A stretch of DNA of 64,000 nucleotides from Dama dama (GCF_033118175.1 NC_083692.1:12397501-12461500); one strand, 5' to 3'; numbered from the stretch's first letter, positions 33,658 through 45,486 are shown. A program made the numbers and translations. The notes: generated by a model not told the origin, from the letters alone.

Positions 33658-34400
33658 GAATATGTACATTTGGCAGCTCAAATTTTCACATCTCTGCATG
33701 TCTATGAATGACCACAAAAGGAACATTAATATTGATGCGAGGGTGACAAAAAATTTTTAGTAAATAGGTGTGTTTTTAAAAGCAGATCTTAGGCGTACTT
33801 AGGATCAATTGTACCTCTGAACCTCTGAACTTTTTCATCTCCATTGTTTACTTCTTATGCTCATCATTTCTTTCTTGAGTTGTTCTAATACTCACCTATT
33901 ATCACTGGCTCAGGTCTCCCTTTAATTCCTCCTTCTACTGCTTTTGAGAATGCATTATTGATCTTGTCACATTGCAGTATAAAAATTTATAGTGTGTAAC
34001 CCCACTGGTGAAGGAATATCTTTAAATATATCAACACATCATATAGATTAGTCCCAACCAGTCCCATCTTTAATACACACACTGCTATTTGAGCATGAGT
34101 ATTCAGTGTTCAACAAAAACCAATACATTTTTATTTTATATCTCTAAGCATTTTAATGCTTTTCACAGTCTCAGCAGTAACCTTATCCCTCTTCACTGCT
34201 GGATAAAGACATTATCTCTTTTGAGTAGACATTTGAATCTTTGTCAGGCAGGTGATAGCCCTCTCATCTCACTTCTATAGATTATCTTAATTTACCCTGA
34301 CTCTAGTATTTGGTTAAGTCTCCCATATACTGTGCCTTCCTTAAAAATAAGAGCCATATCTGGTTCCTATAATTGTTCTTTCTGCACTCTTATGTAATCT
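33658..34400. other. Unassigned DNA, possible L2 remnants
   Basis: No gene. 34290-34395 ('gttaagtctcccatatactgtgccttcc') could be an L2 3' region continued past the CHR SINE at 34712-34830, where 'gaatgaatgcatgaatgaat' occurs. Confidence 0.4.
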
Positions 34401-34711
34401 TTTAAAAAGTTTGATTTTATTTTTCGTTTTAATTAATTGTTTCTGACTGGGTTGAGTGTTGCCACACGTAGCCTTTTTCTAGTTGCAGAGGGCAGGGGCT
34501 ACTCTCTAGCGTGTGGGCTTCTCCTTGTGGTGTCTTCTCTTGTTGCAGAGTTCAGGCTCTAGGGTTACAATAGTTGCAGCATGTAGGCTCAGCAGTTGTG
34601 GGGCACAGGCTTAGTTACCCTGGAGCATGTAGAATCTTCCCAGACCAGAGAGTGAACCCATGTACTCTGTATTGACAGGCAGACTCTTAACCACTGGACC
34701 ACAGGAAGTCC
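34401..34711 (-). mobile_element. CHR-type SINE, minus strand
   Basis: The reverse complement begins GGACTTCCTGTGGTCCAGTGG with a tRNA-like head and continues through the CHR body. T-rich left edge (reversed A tail). Older than the Bov-tA copies and shared across cetartiodactyls by family knowledge. Confidence 0.78.
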
Positions 34712-35673
34712 TCTAATACATTTTATGAATGTGGCTTCCAAAATACCTGATAGTACCAGGCTTAGCATCTAATCCTTGCTAACCTAATATATATGATGAG
34801 TATATGAATGAATGCATGAATGAATACTTAACTGAACTTTGGTCAATTCATGAGAGATTTTTGATTTGTCATATACTTTCGTTAACAATCCATAAGAGAT
34901 CGTAAAATGACAGTCCAGAACAATATAGCCACTATAATTAAAGCATCTAGGGTATGTAAACATTTGGTGACATTTATTTCTTGTGTAATCTCTCTTCATG
35001 ATTGTATTATGTTTCCTGTAGAATGGAAAGAGGATGACAGCCATTTTGAAATTCACTCTGGGCTGGTGGCACTCATGTTCAGTTGGTGTGGGTGAATTAC
35101 CAATAACTTTTTTGCTAACAGGATTGCTTAGGGAAACAATGAGAAAAGAAATGTGTTAAGATTCTGAAGAATATTGAGTTATAAACATTATTTTATAGTT
35201 AGTTTCTTTGCAGGGATATTGTAGAACAGAAAATGATAATATCAAGAGCAGTTCGGTGAAATAGTTTGTAAATGATAGTGTGAAAAACTTGACTGTATTT
35301 ATTTTTCCTTGGAAAGTAATAACATTTGAAACCACAGATGTCTTTTACTGTGATCCATCTTTACATTTTAGAAAAGTCATTTATATGCTGATGAATTTAA
35401 TACCTTTTGCCCTCATTTTTAGATGAACATCATTGAGTTACTTGGATGTTAGCAAGAAAAATTAAACTTCTTAAATGCTTCATTCTTGACTAGAAATTGA
35501 GTATTTTATTATATTTCTCTCTAATGGATGAAAAACTAGAAAGGATGCAGTTTTATCTGTGAGAATTTTGTTTTTTATATCTAAAATGTGTTTTACTATT
35601 GCTTGGAAGCTATCATAAAGCTTTTATCTCTCTCTGTATTCATAAATGCTTGTGTGTATGTATCTATCTGTTT
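34712..35673. other. Unassigned DNA, with L2-like end at the left
   Basis: No gene recognised. GAATGAAT units at about 34806-34826. Confidence 0.4.
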
Positions 35674-35975
35674 TTCAGTCACACAGTCCTGTCTGACTCT
35701 TTGCAACCCCATGAACTGCAGCACGCTAGGCTTCCCTCTCCTTCACCATCTCCCAGAGCTTGCTCAAACTCATGTCTGTTGAGTCGGTGATGTCATCCAA
35801 CCATCTTATCCTCTGTTGTCCCCTTCTCCTCTGCCTTCAATCTTTCCCAGCATCAGGTTCTTTTCCAGTGAGTTGGCTTTTAGCTTCAGGTGGCCAAAGT
35901 ATTGGAGCTCCAGCATCAGTCTTTCCCATGAATATTCAGGGTTGATTTCCTTTAGGATTGACTGGTTTGCTCTCC
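35674..35975 (-). mobile_element. BovB 3' fragment, minus strand
   Basis: Reversed BovB tail and last part of the C-terminal ORF, from 'tcagtcacacagtcctgtctg' to 'aggattgactggtttg'. About 300 bp. Confidence 0.85.
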
Positions 35976-36429
35976 CATAACAAGATTAATACCCCACAAG
36001 GCTTATGTATGTATTTCTATCTATTTAAAAAATTATTTAATTTTAGTTGAGGGATAATTGCTTTACCATATTTCATTGGTTTCTATTAATTTTTTTTTTC
36101 TTCTGAGATTGGGATTCACAATCTAATACAGAGAAAGAGAAGTAGAATTGTGCAGCATGATAAAACAAAAAAATTTACTTTTGACCTTGGATCTAGTCTT
36201 ACCTTTAACTTTACCAGTAAATTTATGTTACTTTAAGCAAGCCACATGATATCTCTGGACCTTATCTCTCTAACTTGTATAAATGACTCAGTTGGACAGT
36301 ATGCTTTCTAAGACTGAAATTTCTTTGTTGAAAGATGAAATTTTATTTACTACACAGATGTTGACAGATTTATTCCAAGCATAGAATAGATGCTTAACAC
36401 ATTGGATACATATTTGTTAAATGAAGGAA
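35976..36429. other. Unassigned DNA with MIR-like section
   Basis: 36180-36320 resembles a MIR ('taagcaagccacatgatatctctgg'). T-run near 36092-36101. Confidence 0.4.
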
Positions 36430-36434
36430 TCCTG

Positions 36435-36957
36435 TGTGATGGGTATTTTTATGTATCAACTTGACTTGGCCACGAGGTGTCCAGAAATTTGGCCAAACCT
36501 TACCTGGTGTGTCTGTGAAGTTGTATCTGGATAAGATTAACATTTGAATCAGTAGACTGAGTAAAGTAGATTGCTGTCCTAATTGGGTGGACCTATTCCA
36601 ACCAACTGAAGATTTAAATAGAACAAAAAGGCTGAATAAGAGGAAACTCCTCCTGACTGCCTGCTTGAGCTGGAATGGGTCTTTTCCAACCTGAAGCATC
36701 AGCTCTCTTGGGGTCTCAAAGTCTGCCAACATTTGAACTGGAACTTACACCATTGGTGCTTTCTGGCCTTTGGATGCAGACTAGAATTACACATTGGCTC
36801 TTCTGGGTCTCTAGCTTGCCAACTGCATGATGGGGTACTTCTTGCCTTCATAATTTTGTGAGGTAATTCCTTGTAGTTTATCTATCTATCTATCCATCCA
36901 TCCATCCATCCATCCACTCATCCTATTGCTTCTGTTTCTCAGGAGCACCCTAATACA
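36435..36957. mobile_element. Solo-LTR-like ancient element with 5-bp duplication
   Basis: About 523 bp that starts TGTGATGG and ends CTAATACA, so it has TG...CA ends, and is flanked by TCCTG on both sides (36430-36434 and 36958-36962). A 5-bp duplication and these ends fit an ERVL/MaLR-type solo LTR. I recall this sequence as a common mammalian repeat but cannot fix the subfamily. Near the right end it holds a (TATC)/(CATC) array (36878-36916). No internal viral genes. Confidence 0.65.
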
Positions 36958-36962
36958 TCCTG

Positions 36963-39208
36963 TATGTGTTCATCTCCTTAATTCTTACTTCTCTACTTAT
37001 ATCCAATTAGACATTAAGTTTTGTGAATTCTTCTTTCAAATTGTCTGGCATCTTTCCAAACTAAATTTTACTGAATTGAAGCTACTGTTAATTTTTTAAA
37101 ACAATGCACACAGTGTCTTCCTTTGTTCAATATCTCTTCCCACAAACCTGTTTAACAAGTGGACTAACAATTTTCTAAATATATATTTTATTATAAATAA
37201 GTGGCTTTTTATCTAGGTAAGTTTTGAGATTTCTTTTTCTCATGGCATGTGCTCTAATGAAATTAAGATGTAGCACTACTGTACAGATTAGTTAATTTTT
37301 AAATGCAAGGGATTCATTTGTATTTAAAATAAAAGGACAATGGGGAGTAAATAGTGAGTAGCAAACCATTGGTATCAAGTATGCAAAAGGTAAGATTCAT
37401 GAGATATAGATGTATTAGAATCATAGCTTCCTTTTTATAAAAGCATAATTAATTAAGTAGACAACATGCTAGGTATTGGGGAAAGAAAGATAAACTTAGC
37501 CTTAAAAAGTTGTCTGGTGGAGGAGACATTGCCTTATATTAGAGGGAAGAATCAAGTCTTATGACTGGAGTTGCTTTCTTCTACTGTTAAATGGGATATT
37601 AGTAATATAGTAGTTACTTTATTCTGTTACGGGTTTTAGATTAAAACCGACTTGTGCTTCTTTCTCTTGTTACATGAACACCACAGATTATCTGTGCTGT
37701 TGGTGGATTTGGTTGGTCTCTCTTAGGCTCCACGTGTCTTCTCATTCTGGGAGTCATGTTAAGAGGTTCACGTTTGAACATCCTGTTCCTATGGAGAAGA
37801 CAAGAATAAAAGATACAGAATCAGATTGTATGCAGGTGCGCAAAGCTTCTGCTCAGACATAAGGTACATCTGGTTTACCCAGATTTCATTGGCCAAATCA
37901 AGGCACATGTCCAAGCCTCAAAAGAGCAAATACTCTGCCTTCAAGGAATGTGGCACAAATAAGAAACAAACAAATTATTTAGGAACAAATAATATAATCT
38001 ACTACAGGATGTAATACATGTAAAACACATAAAGGATTTAGTGCATCTGGCACAGAGTACACATATAATGTTTATAATTATGTGATATAATGTTTATGAT
38101 TATATGATAATATCAATAATGATGATAGTAGCTAAATGGTAAAGAAACACAGATAATGCAGTAATTTCATTATTGCAGGGGACTGTAGGATATCATCACA
38201 GAGGAGGAAATATTGGGCCAGTAATTCAGGGGGGAAAGAGAGGAAGGTAGCTCCAGATGGCAAAATACAGTACTGCAGAAAAAGAGTAGACTAGAGGTGA
38301 AGTAGGTATAGGGTTTATGAGCCTCCCTGGAAGTTATGTCTTATATCTAACTAGTTACAACATTTATGATAACTTCCAGTTATAGAATATTTAATTAAAA
38401 GTAGCTTAAATTGGAAAACATGTGTGTGTCACTGAACAAGAAGTCAGTGGTGAATTTCAGGGTTCGTTCAGTGTTATAAGCATGTTTTCACTAAGGTGTT
38501 TTACCTTTCCATCCTTCTTTCCTCAGGGTGATGGCTTTTGTCCTTAGGGCTTTCCTCCTCTATCCATACATTAACTTTTGAAGCCCAAGGTACCATAACC
38601 TCACTCAGTAGCATTTAAATGCGGGATGAGAGTATCTCTTTCGGCATCCCTCTCTCTTTTTTAAAAATCAGGTCTGAAAATATTTTTCAGAATCCCCCTT
38701 CAAAGCTGAATTCTTATGTTACATTGGCTAGAACCAGCTCAGATGTCCACTCCTACATAATCAGTGGCAAAAAGAAATGGAATTACCATGATTGATTTAG
38801 CACAATAATGGTGTAAGGAAGTTCTTACCTTCTCTAAACACATTTCTTCTTCTGGACAAGAACAAAATCAAGATTCTCTTAGCAAACAAGAGAGTAACAG
38901 CTCTTAGGCCTTCCATGATATCTCTCATGCACAGATATGAGATTTGTGTTTTCTATTCAAGATGTGTTGGTAACATGGGACACAGTACAGGGTCCAGGGC
39001 TTTGTGTGACAGCCTCCTTTGCCTTCAAAACTTTTCAGAAGTTTGGCAAATGTATGATCTGATTTATATGACAAACTGTAATAGCCTTCATTGGGAAAAT
39101 ATCATCACCTGTGCTTTTTCCTAATATGCACATTCGGTAGATCCCTTATCCTATTATTTTTTTCCTTTTCTCTATTGATATATTGTGGCAAACTTCATCA
39201 ATACTGAC
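36963..39208. other. Unassigned DNA
   Basis: 2.2 kb without gene or named repeat. Short frames (37674-37862, 37826-38014) show no motif. Confidence 0.4.
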
Positions 39209-39475
39209 AACTTTCATGGTTCTAGAGGTTGAAAAGTCCAAGATTAAGATGCCAATAGATTTCATGTCTGGTGAGAGCCTACTTCCTGGCTCAGAGACGG
39301 CTGCCTTCTTGCTCTGTGCTCCTTGTGTAGTCATAAGGGCATCAATCCCATTACGCCATTATGGTACCCACCCCGCCATAACCTTATCTAAACCTAATTA
39401 TCTCCCAAAGTCTCCAGTGCCAAAAACATTACATTGTGGGTTAGACTTCAGCATACAAATTGGTTGACGGGAGGC
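39209..39475. repeat. Ancient mammalian repeat-like segment
   Basis: 'ctagaggttgaaaagtccaag', 'tctggtgagagcctacttcctgg' and 'aatcccattac...' followed by 'acattgtgggttagacttcagc' recall a widespread old interspersed repeat whose name I cannot give with confidence. Confidence 0.5.
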
Positions 39476-40540
39476 ACAAACAGTACATAGAAATACATCA
39501 TAATTTCTTTTTTTTTAAAAAAAGACTCAATTTTGTATAAAGCCAAAGGACAAAGAATGCAGCAGTATACTCCCTTGAAATTCACTCATCTTTGTGCCAT
39601 TGCAGAGGCCAATTTAAACATCTGATCAATTTGGAGCTTTCTTGAATGGGATGTTGATTCCCCATAGTAACTGCAGGGAACAGTAAATGCTGATAAGATG
39701 GCATGAGTGAACATATACACACACACTTAAGATTAAAAAAATGTTAAAGCTTAATTTATCACAATGAAAAAATTAAGATTCTGAAGCAAAAGATAAGAAT
39801 TAATCTATTTTCCTCTCAATCCATATTCTAATATTCAGACGGCATTGTTCTGTGACTCATCGGGCTAATCTCCCCGTTTATGACATCTTTCAATGCCCAC
39901 ACATTTTTAGTTCTCATGACTTTCTTTTGCTCATATGTTTGAGTCCATTATGTTAGCTATTCATCAGTGTATTAGAGAAATCTCTACCACCTTATCCTTT
40001 AGTGTCTTACATTATAGGCTCTTTGGTCCCCGCATTCCTACTGCCTGATAGAATTTAAATCACAAAATGGAGAAAAAAGAAGAAATCAGGATACATGGAG
40101 TTTATGGGAAAGATTAATCATAAGAAATAATCTGAAAAAATAAGAAAACAATGAGGACAAAGAAGCTAAAAATGGCTGTATAGTGGGTGGACCCCTTGAG
40201 GAAAAAGACTTCATAACCACGGAGAAGGAAGATGGGTTTAGTCAACACAGTTGGTATATAAAAAGCAGATCCTGCTTTTCTCAGTTTGATTGGTAATTTT
40301 AACTTTTAAAACATTGAACAAACAAAGCTTTCTCTTAAATATTTATGTCAGGATTTATGGCCTATCTCTTGATTTTTCCTGCTGAAAATAATTAACAAAA
40401 GCAATTTTTACATTCATTTTAGCAACTTACATATTCCCATTATATTAAAAATACTATGAAGAAAACACGCTTAAAGTAGATGGAAGTTTCTCTAGGAGCA
40501 AAGACGTAATTAAGCATGGTCCTAGGCAACTTCCATTCAG
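39476..40540. other. Unassigned DNA
   Basis: No gene or named repeat. Confidence 0.35.
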
Positions 40541-40705
40541 CATCTCATGAAGTCTTTCAACAATCCTGAGAGGTGTGCTTATGTTCATTTTATATATGAC
40601 TGAATCTAACTTCACAGAGTTCAAGTAATTCACCTAGGGTTTTCAAATGGAGAACTGGGACTTGAGGCTCTCTCTCTCACTCCAAAGCCTGTCTGAATCA
40701 TTCTC
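40541..40705 (-). repeat. MIR SINE fragment, minus strand
   Basis: 'cacagagttcaagtaattcacctagggtt' is the reversed MIR 'ctctgtg...acttaacc' region. Weak. Confidence 0.5.
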
Positions 40706-40723
40706 TATCATGTTTTTAAAGAG

Positions 40724-40939
40724 GTGCATGCTAACTTGCCTCAGTTATGTCTGACTCTGTGACGCTATGAACTGTAGCCCATAGGGCTCCTCAGTCCATG
40801 AGGTTCTCCAGGCAAGAATACTGGAGTGGGTTGTCATGCCCTCCTCCAGGCGATCTTTCCAACCTAGGGATCAAACCCGCATCTCTTAGGTCTCCTACAT
40901 TGACAGGTTCCTTACCATTAGCACCACCTGGGAAATACC
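40724..40939 (-). mobile_element. Bov-tA SINE, minus strand, with duplication
   Basis: Reversed tRNA-like head near 40939 and Bov-A body. TTTTAAAGAG occurs at 40714-40723 and 40940-40949, a perfect 10-bp target-site duplication. Confidence 0.9.
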
Positions 40940-41001
40940 TTTTAAAGAGTTGGATGAGATTTTTTAAAAAACAGGTTTAGAAGAGCATTAGAATGAATTT
41001 G

Positions 41002-41128
41002 GGGAGAAGGAAATGGCAACCCACTCCAGTATTCTTCCCTGGAGAATTCAATGGACAGAGGAACTTGGCGGGCTGCAGTCCATGGGGTCACAAAGAGTCA
41101 GACACAACTGAGTGACTAACAGTACCGC
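41002..41128 (+). mobile_element. 5'-truncated Bov-A SINE with 13-bp duplication
   Basis: Lacks the tRNA-like head and starts in 'ggagaaggaaatggcaaccc'. TAGAATGAATTTG lies at 40989-41001 and 41129-41141, showing independent insertion of a truncated copy. Confidence 0.9.
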
Positions 41129-41188
41129 TAGAATGAATTTGTGATAAATATATCTATTTTATATACTCACTAATTTAGGAAAAGCTAT

Positions 41189-41202
41189 GCTTGCTTCTTT
41201 TA
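41189..41202 (+). repeat. Target-site duplication, left copy, of inverted L1
   Basis: GCTTGCTTCTTTTA, identical to 44297-44310. Read in the direction of insertion, the site contains TT/AAAAG, the usual L1 endonuclease preference. Confidence 0.93.
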
Positions 41203-41555
41203 TTTTTATTTTTTTAAATTTTTTTATTAGTTGGAGGCTAATTACTTCACAACATTTCAGTGGGTTTTGTCATACATTGATATGAATCAGCCATAGATTT
41301 ACACGTATTCCCCATCCCGATCCCCCCTCCCACCTCCCTCTCCACCTGATTCCTCTGGGTCTTCCCAGTGCACCAGGCCCGAGCACTTGTCTCATGCATC
41401 CCACCTGGGCTGGTGATCTGTTTCACCATAGATAATATACATGCTGTTCTTTTGAAACATCCCACCCTCACATTCTCCCACAGAGTTCAAAAGTCTGTTC
41501 TGTATTTCTGTGTCTCTTTTTCTGTTTTGCATATAGGGTTATCGTTACCATCTTT

Positions 41556-43371
41556 CTAAATTCCATATATATGTGTTAGTATGCTGTAATGTTCTTTATC
41601 TTTCTGGCTTACTTCACTCTGTATAATGGGCTCCAGTTTCATCCATCTCATTAGGACTGATTCAAATGAATTCTTTTTAATGGCTGAGTAATATTCCATG
41701 GTGTATATGTACCACAGCTTCCTTATCCATTCATCTGCTGATGGGCATCTAGGTTGTTTCCATGTCCTGGCTATTATAAACAGTGCTGCGATGAACATTG
41801 GGGTGCACGTGTCTCTTTCAGATCTGGTTTCCTCAGTGTGTATGCCCAGAAGTGGGATTGCTGGGTCATATGGCAGTTCTATTTCCAGTTTTTTAAGGAA
41901 TCTCCACACTGTTTTCCATAGTGGCTGTACTAGTTTGCATTCCCACCAACAGTGTAAGAGGGTTCCCTTTTCTCCACACCCTCTCCAGCATTTATTGCTT
42001 GTAGACTTTTGGATAGCAGCCATCCTGACTGGCGTGTAATGGTACCTCATTGTGGTTTTGATTTACATTTCTCTAATAATGAGTGATGTTGAGCATCTTT
42101 TCATGTGTTTGTTAGCCATCTGTATGTCTTCTTTGGAGAAATGTCTGTTTAATTCTTTGGCCCATTTTTGGATTGGATCATTTATTTTTCTGGAATTGAG
42201 CTGCAGGAGTTGCTTGTATATTTTTGAGATTAATCCTTTGTCTGTTTCTTCATTTGCTATTATTTTCTCCCAATCTGAGGGCTGTCTTTTCACCTTACTT
42301 ATAGTTTCCTTTGTAGTGCAAAAGCTTTTAAGTTTCATTAGGTCCCATTTGTTTAGTTTTGCTTTTATTTCCAATATTCTGGGAGGTGGGTCATAGAGGA
42401 TCTTGCCATGATTTATGTCAGAGAGTGTTTTGCCTATGTTCTCCTCTAGGAGTTTTATAGTTTCTGGTCTTACATTTAGATCTTTAATCCATTTTGAGTT
42501 TATTTTTGTGTATGGTGTTAGACAGTGTTCTAGTTTCATTCTTTTACAAGTGGTTGACCAGTTTTCCCAGCACCACTTGTTAAAGAGGTTGTCTTTTTTC
42601 CATTGTATATCCTTGCCTCCTTTGTCAAAGATAAGGTGTCCATAGGTTCGTGGATTTATCTCTGGGCTTTCTATTCTGTTCCATTGATCTATATTTCTGT
42701 CTTTGTGCCAGTACCATACTGTCTTGATGACTGTGGCTTTGTAGTAGAGTCTGAAGTCAGGCAGGTTGATTCCTCCAGTTCCATTCTTCTTTCTCAAGAT
42801 TACTTTGGCTATTCGAAGTTTTTTGTATTTCCATACAAATTGTGAAATTCTTTGGTCTAGTTCTGTGAAAAATACCGTTGGTAGCTTGATAGGGATTGCA
42901 TTGAATCTATAGATTGCTTTGGGTAGAATAGCCATTTTGACAATATTGATTCTTCCAATCCATGAACACGGTATGTTTCTCCATCTGTTTGTGTCCTCTT
43001 TGATTTCTTTCATCAGTGTTTTATAGTTTTCTATGTATAGGTCTTTTGTTTCTTTAGGTAGATATACTCCTAAGTATTTTATTCTTTTTGTTGCAATGGT
43101 GAATGGTATTGTTTCCTTAATTTCTCTTTCTCTTTTTTCATTGTTAGTATATAGGAATGCAAGGGATTTCTGTGTGTTAATTTTATATCCTGCAACTTTA
43201 CTATATTCATTGATTAGCTCTAGTAATTTTCTGGTAGAGTCTTTAGGGTTTTCTATGTAGAGGATCATGTCATCTGCAAACAGTGAGAGTTTCACTTCTT
43301 CTTTTCCTATCTGGATTCCTTTTACTTCTTTTTCTGCTCTGATTGCTGTGGCCAAAACTTCCAACACTATG
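41556..43371 (-). pseudogene. L1 ORF2 C-terminal portion, one nonsense mutation
   Basis: The minus strand encodes the last ~606 residues of ORF2: FADD is present, then the thumb region and the cysteine-rich end CWRGCGEKGTLLHCWWEC. It is open except for a TAA at 42063-42065 where the intact copy has CAA (Q1103). The endonuclease and RT motifs A and B are not in this segment. Other substitutions relative to the intact copy include V821I, P853L and F951C by my hand count. Non-functional. Confidence 0.93.
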
Positions 43372-44296
43372 TCAACAAAGCTAAAAGCTGGTTTTTTGAA
43401 AAAATAAACAAAATTGACAAACCATTAGCAAGACTCATTAAGAAACAAAGAGAGAAGAACCAAATTAGCAAAATTAGAAATGAAAATGGAGAGATCACAA
43501 CAGACAACACTGAAATACAAAGGATCATAAGAGATTACTACCAGCAGCTCTATGCCAATAAAATGGACAACTTGGATGAAATGGACAAATTCTTAGAAAA
43601 GTATAACTTTCCAAAACTGAACCAGGAAGAAATAGAAGATCTTAACAGACCCATCACAGGCAAGGAAATAGAAACTGTAATCAAAAATCTTCCAGCAAAC
43701 AAAAGCCCAGGACCAGATGGCTTCACAGCTGAATTCTACCAAAAATTTAGAGAAGAGCTAACACCTATCTTACTCAAACTCTTCCAGAAAATTGCAGAAG
43801 AAGGTAAACTTCCAAACTCATTCTATGAGGCCACCATCACCCTAATTCCAAAACCAGACAAAGATGCCACAAAAAAAGAAAACTACAGGCCAATATCACT
43901 GATGAACATAGATGCAAAAATCCTTAACAAAATTCTAGCAAACAGAATCCAACAACATATTAAAAAAATCATACACCACGACCAAGTGGGCTTTATCCCA
44001 GGAATGCAAGGATTCTTCAATATCCGCAAATCAATCAATGTAATACACCACATTAACAAATTGAAAGATAAAAACCATATGATTATCTCAATAGATGCAG
44101 AGAAAGCCTTTGACAAAATTCAACACTCATTTATGATTAAAACTCTCCAAAAAGCAGGAATAGAAGGAACATACCTCAACATAATAAAAGCTATATATGA
44201 CAAACCCACAGCAAGCATCACCCTCAATGGTGAAAAATTGAAAGCATTTCCCCTGAAATCAGGAACAAGACAAGGGTGCCCACTCTCACCACTACT
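43372..44296 (+). pseudogene. L1 ORF2 middle segment in inverted orientation
   Basis: Plus-strand piece matching ORF2 residues about 359-666: AKSWFFEKINK, NLPANKSPGPDGF, YRPISLMNIDAK, IDAEKAFD and GTRQGCPLSPLL. The frame is open throughout and runs ~14 codons past the L1 into host sequence, ending at 44339. It has no start of its own and no FADD, so it cannot give active protein. Confidence 0.93.
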
Positions 44297-44310
44297 GCTT
44301 GCTTCTTTTA
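44297..44310 (+). repeat. Target-site duplication, right copy, of inverted L1
   Basis: GCTTGCTTCTTTTA, identical to 41189-41202. Confidence 0.93.
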
Positions 44311-44313
44311 ATT

Positions 44314-44448
44314 GTTATAACTTTATAGTTCCTTTATAACTTTATAAGGTTATTGCTATAACTTTAACTGTTATAACTTTATAGTTCCTTTATAACTTTA
44401 TAAGGTTATTGCTATAACTTTAACTGGTATAACTTTATAGTTCCTTTT
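44314..44448 (+). repeat. 56-bp minisatellite, 2.4 copies
   Basis: Unit 1 44314-44369 and unit 2 44370-44425 are identical; a partial third runs 44426-44448 with one change. Each unit has inner TATAACTTTA repeats. It begins 3 bp after the L1 duplication. Confidence 0.92.
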
Positions 44449-45075
44449 TCTTGCTAGAAGTAGAAATTGTTATGTAGCTTTGACTTAAGGGCTTATATTT
44501 TTTGCTTTTAAATTAACATATACTTATTGTATACTGCTGGTGGAAAGGCAAATTGGTATAACCTTAATGGGTATAAGTTAGCAATATATATCATACGTGT
44601 ATTAAAAATTTTTATATCCTTCAAGCTAATAATTCTCCTCCCATGTACTTGGTCTAAAGAAACAATCTATTAATACAGTCTTGAGATTATGTCAAGGATG
44701 ATTATCGAAACATTACTGTAATTTCAAACATTTGAAATGGCCAACAATGGATTATCGATTGAATAATTCAGAATTCAGCCATCAGAGGAAATTCTGTGCA
44801 GTCATTAAACATTATAATTTAGAAGAGTAATAATTTAGGTAAATATTTATTAACTGAAAGGTTAGTTTACAAAAGAGTGTGTAAAGTACATTCCAATTTA
44901 ATTTGTTTATATAAATATATCTATGAAGAATATAATAAGCAGACATGCCAGAAAGGTTAAAGATGATTATCTGGGTAGACGAATCAAAGACAATTTTAGT
45001 TTTGTCCTCATGTAGACAATGGGGTCAGGTTGAGAAGGAAATTACCTCCTCTTTCTTCCCTAGCATCTTTTCTTC
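44449..45075 (+). repeat. Probable old L1/HAL1-like remnant
   Basis: 'tactgctggtggaaaggcaaattgg', then 'ggtctaaagaaacaatc', 'gaaatggccaacaatgg' and 'gtgcagtcattaaacattataa' follow the order of the old L1 ORF2 end. Heavily decayed. Confidence 0.5.
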
Positions 45076-45088
45076 TTGATGCTCTTTA
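45076..45088 (+). repeat. Target-site duplication, left copy, older inverted L1
   Basis: TTGATGCTCTTTA, identical to 45487-45499. Confidence 0.88.
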
Positions 45089-45486
45089 TTATTATTTTTT
45101 TAAATTATTGGAGTATGGTTGCTTTACCAGTTTGTATTAGTTTCTGTTGCACAACAAAATGAAGTGGTATACACATACATATATCCACTCTTTTTAAGAT
45201 TTCCTTCCCATTTAGGTCACCGCAGATCACTGAGTAGGGTTTACTGTGCACAATAGTTAGCTATTGTTATTAGTTATCTGTCTTATACATAGTAGTGTAT
45301 ATATGTCAACCCCAATCTTCCAATTCATCAGGAAGGAAAAAAATCATACAATATTGCTTATATATGGCAACTAGACAACAGTATAGATGAGTATTTGCAA
45401 AGCAGAAATAGAGTCACAGATGTAGAGAACAAAATGATGGCTACCAAAAACGGGAAGAGGGAGTGGCATGAACTGTAAGACTGGGA
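45089..45486 (-). mobile_element. Older short L1, internally inverted, with 13-bp duplication
   Basis: 45089-~45335 is a reversed L1 3' end ('ggagtatggttgctttacc', 'atacatagtagtgtatatatgtc'). ~45340-45486 is plus strand and comes from just upstream in the same 3'UTR ('gagtcacagatgtagagaacaaa'). Both arms reach a similar 'ggaagattggg' type point, so the two cDNA ends overlapped slightly. TTGATGCTCTTTA flanks the whole. Confidence 0.82.

Larger units (their letters stand above)
41203..44296 (-). mobile_element. Young L1, 5'-truncated and internally inverted (twin priming)
   Basis: Two segments of one L1. 41203-43371 is minus strand and matches 5433 to the end of the full-length copy at 1617. 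43372-44296 is plus strand and matches 4502-5426 base for base in length (925 nt). About six bases of L1 are lost at the junction, with a 1-nt overlap. This is the signature of twin-primed reverse transcription. Perfect 14-bp duplications flank the whole. Amino-acid comparison over ~434 codons shows about 10 changes from the intact copy. Confidence 0.95.
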
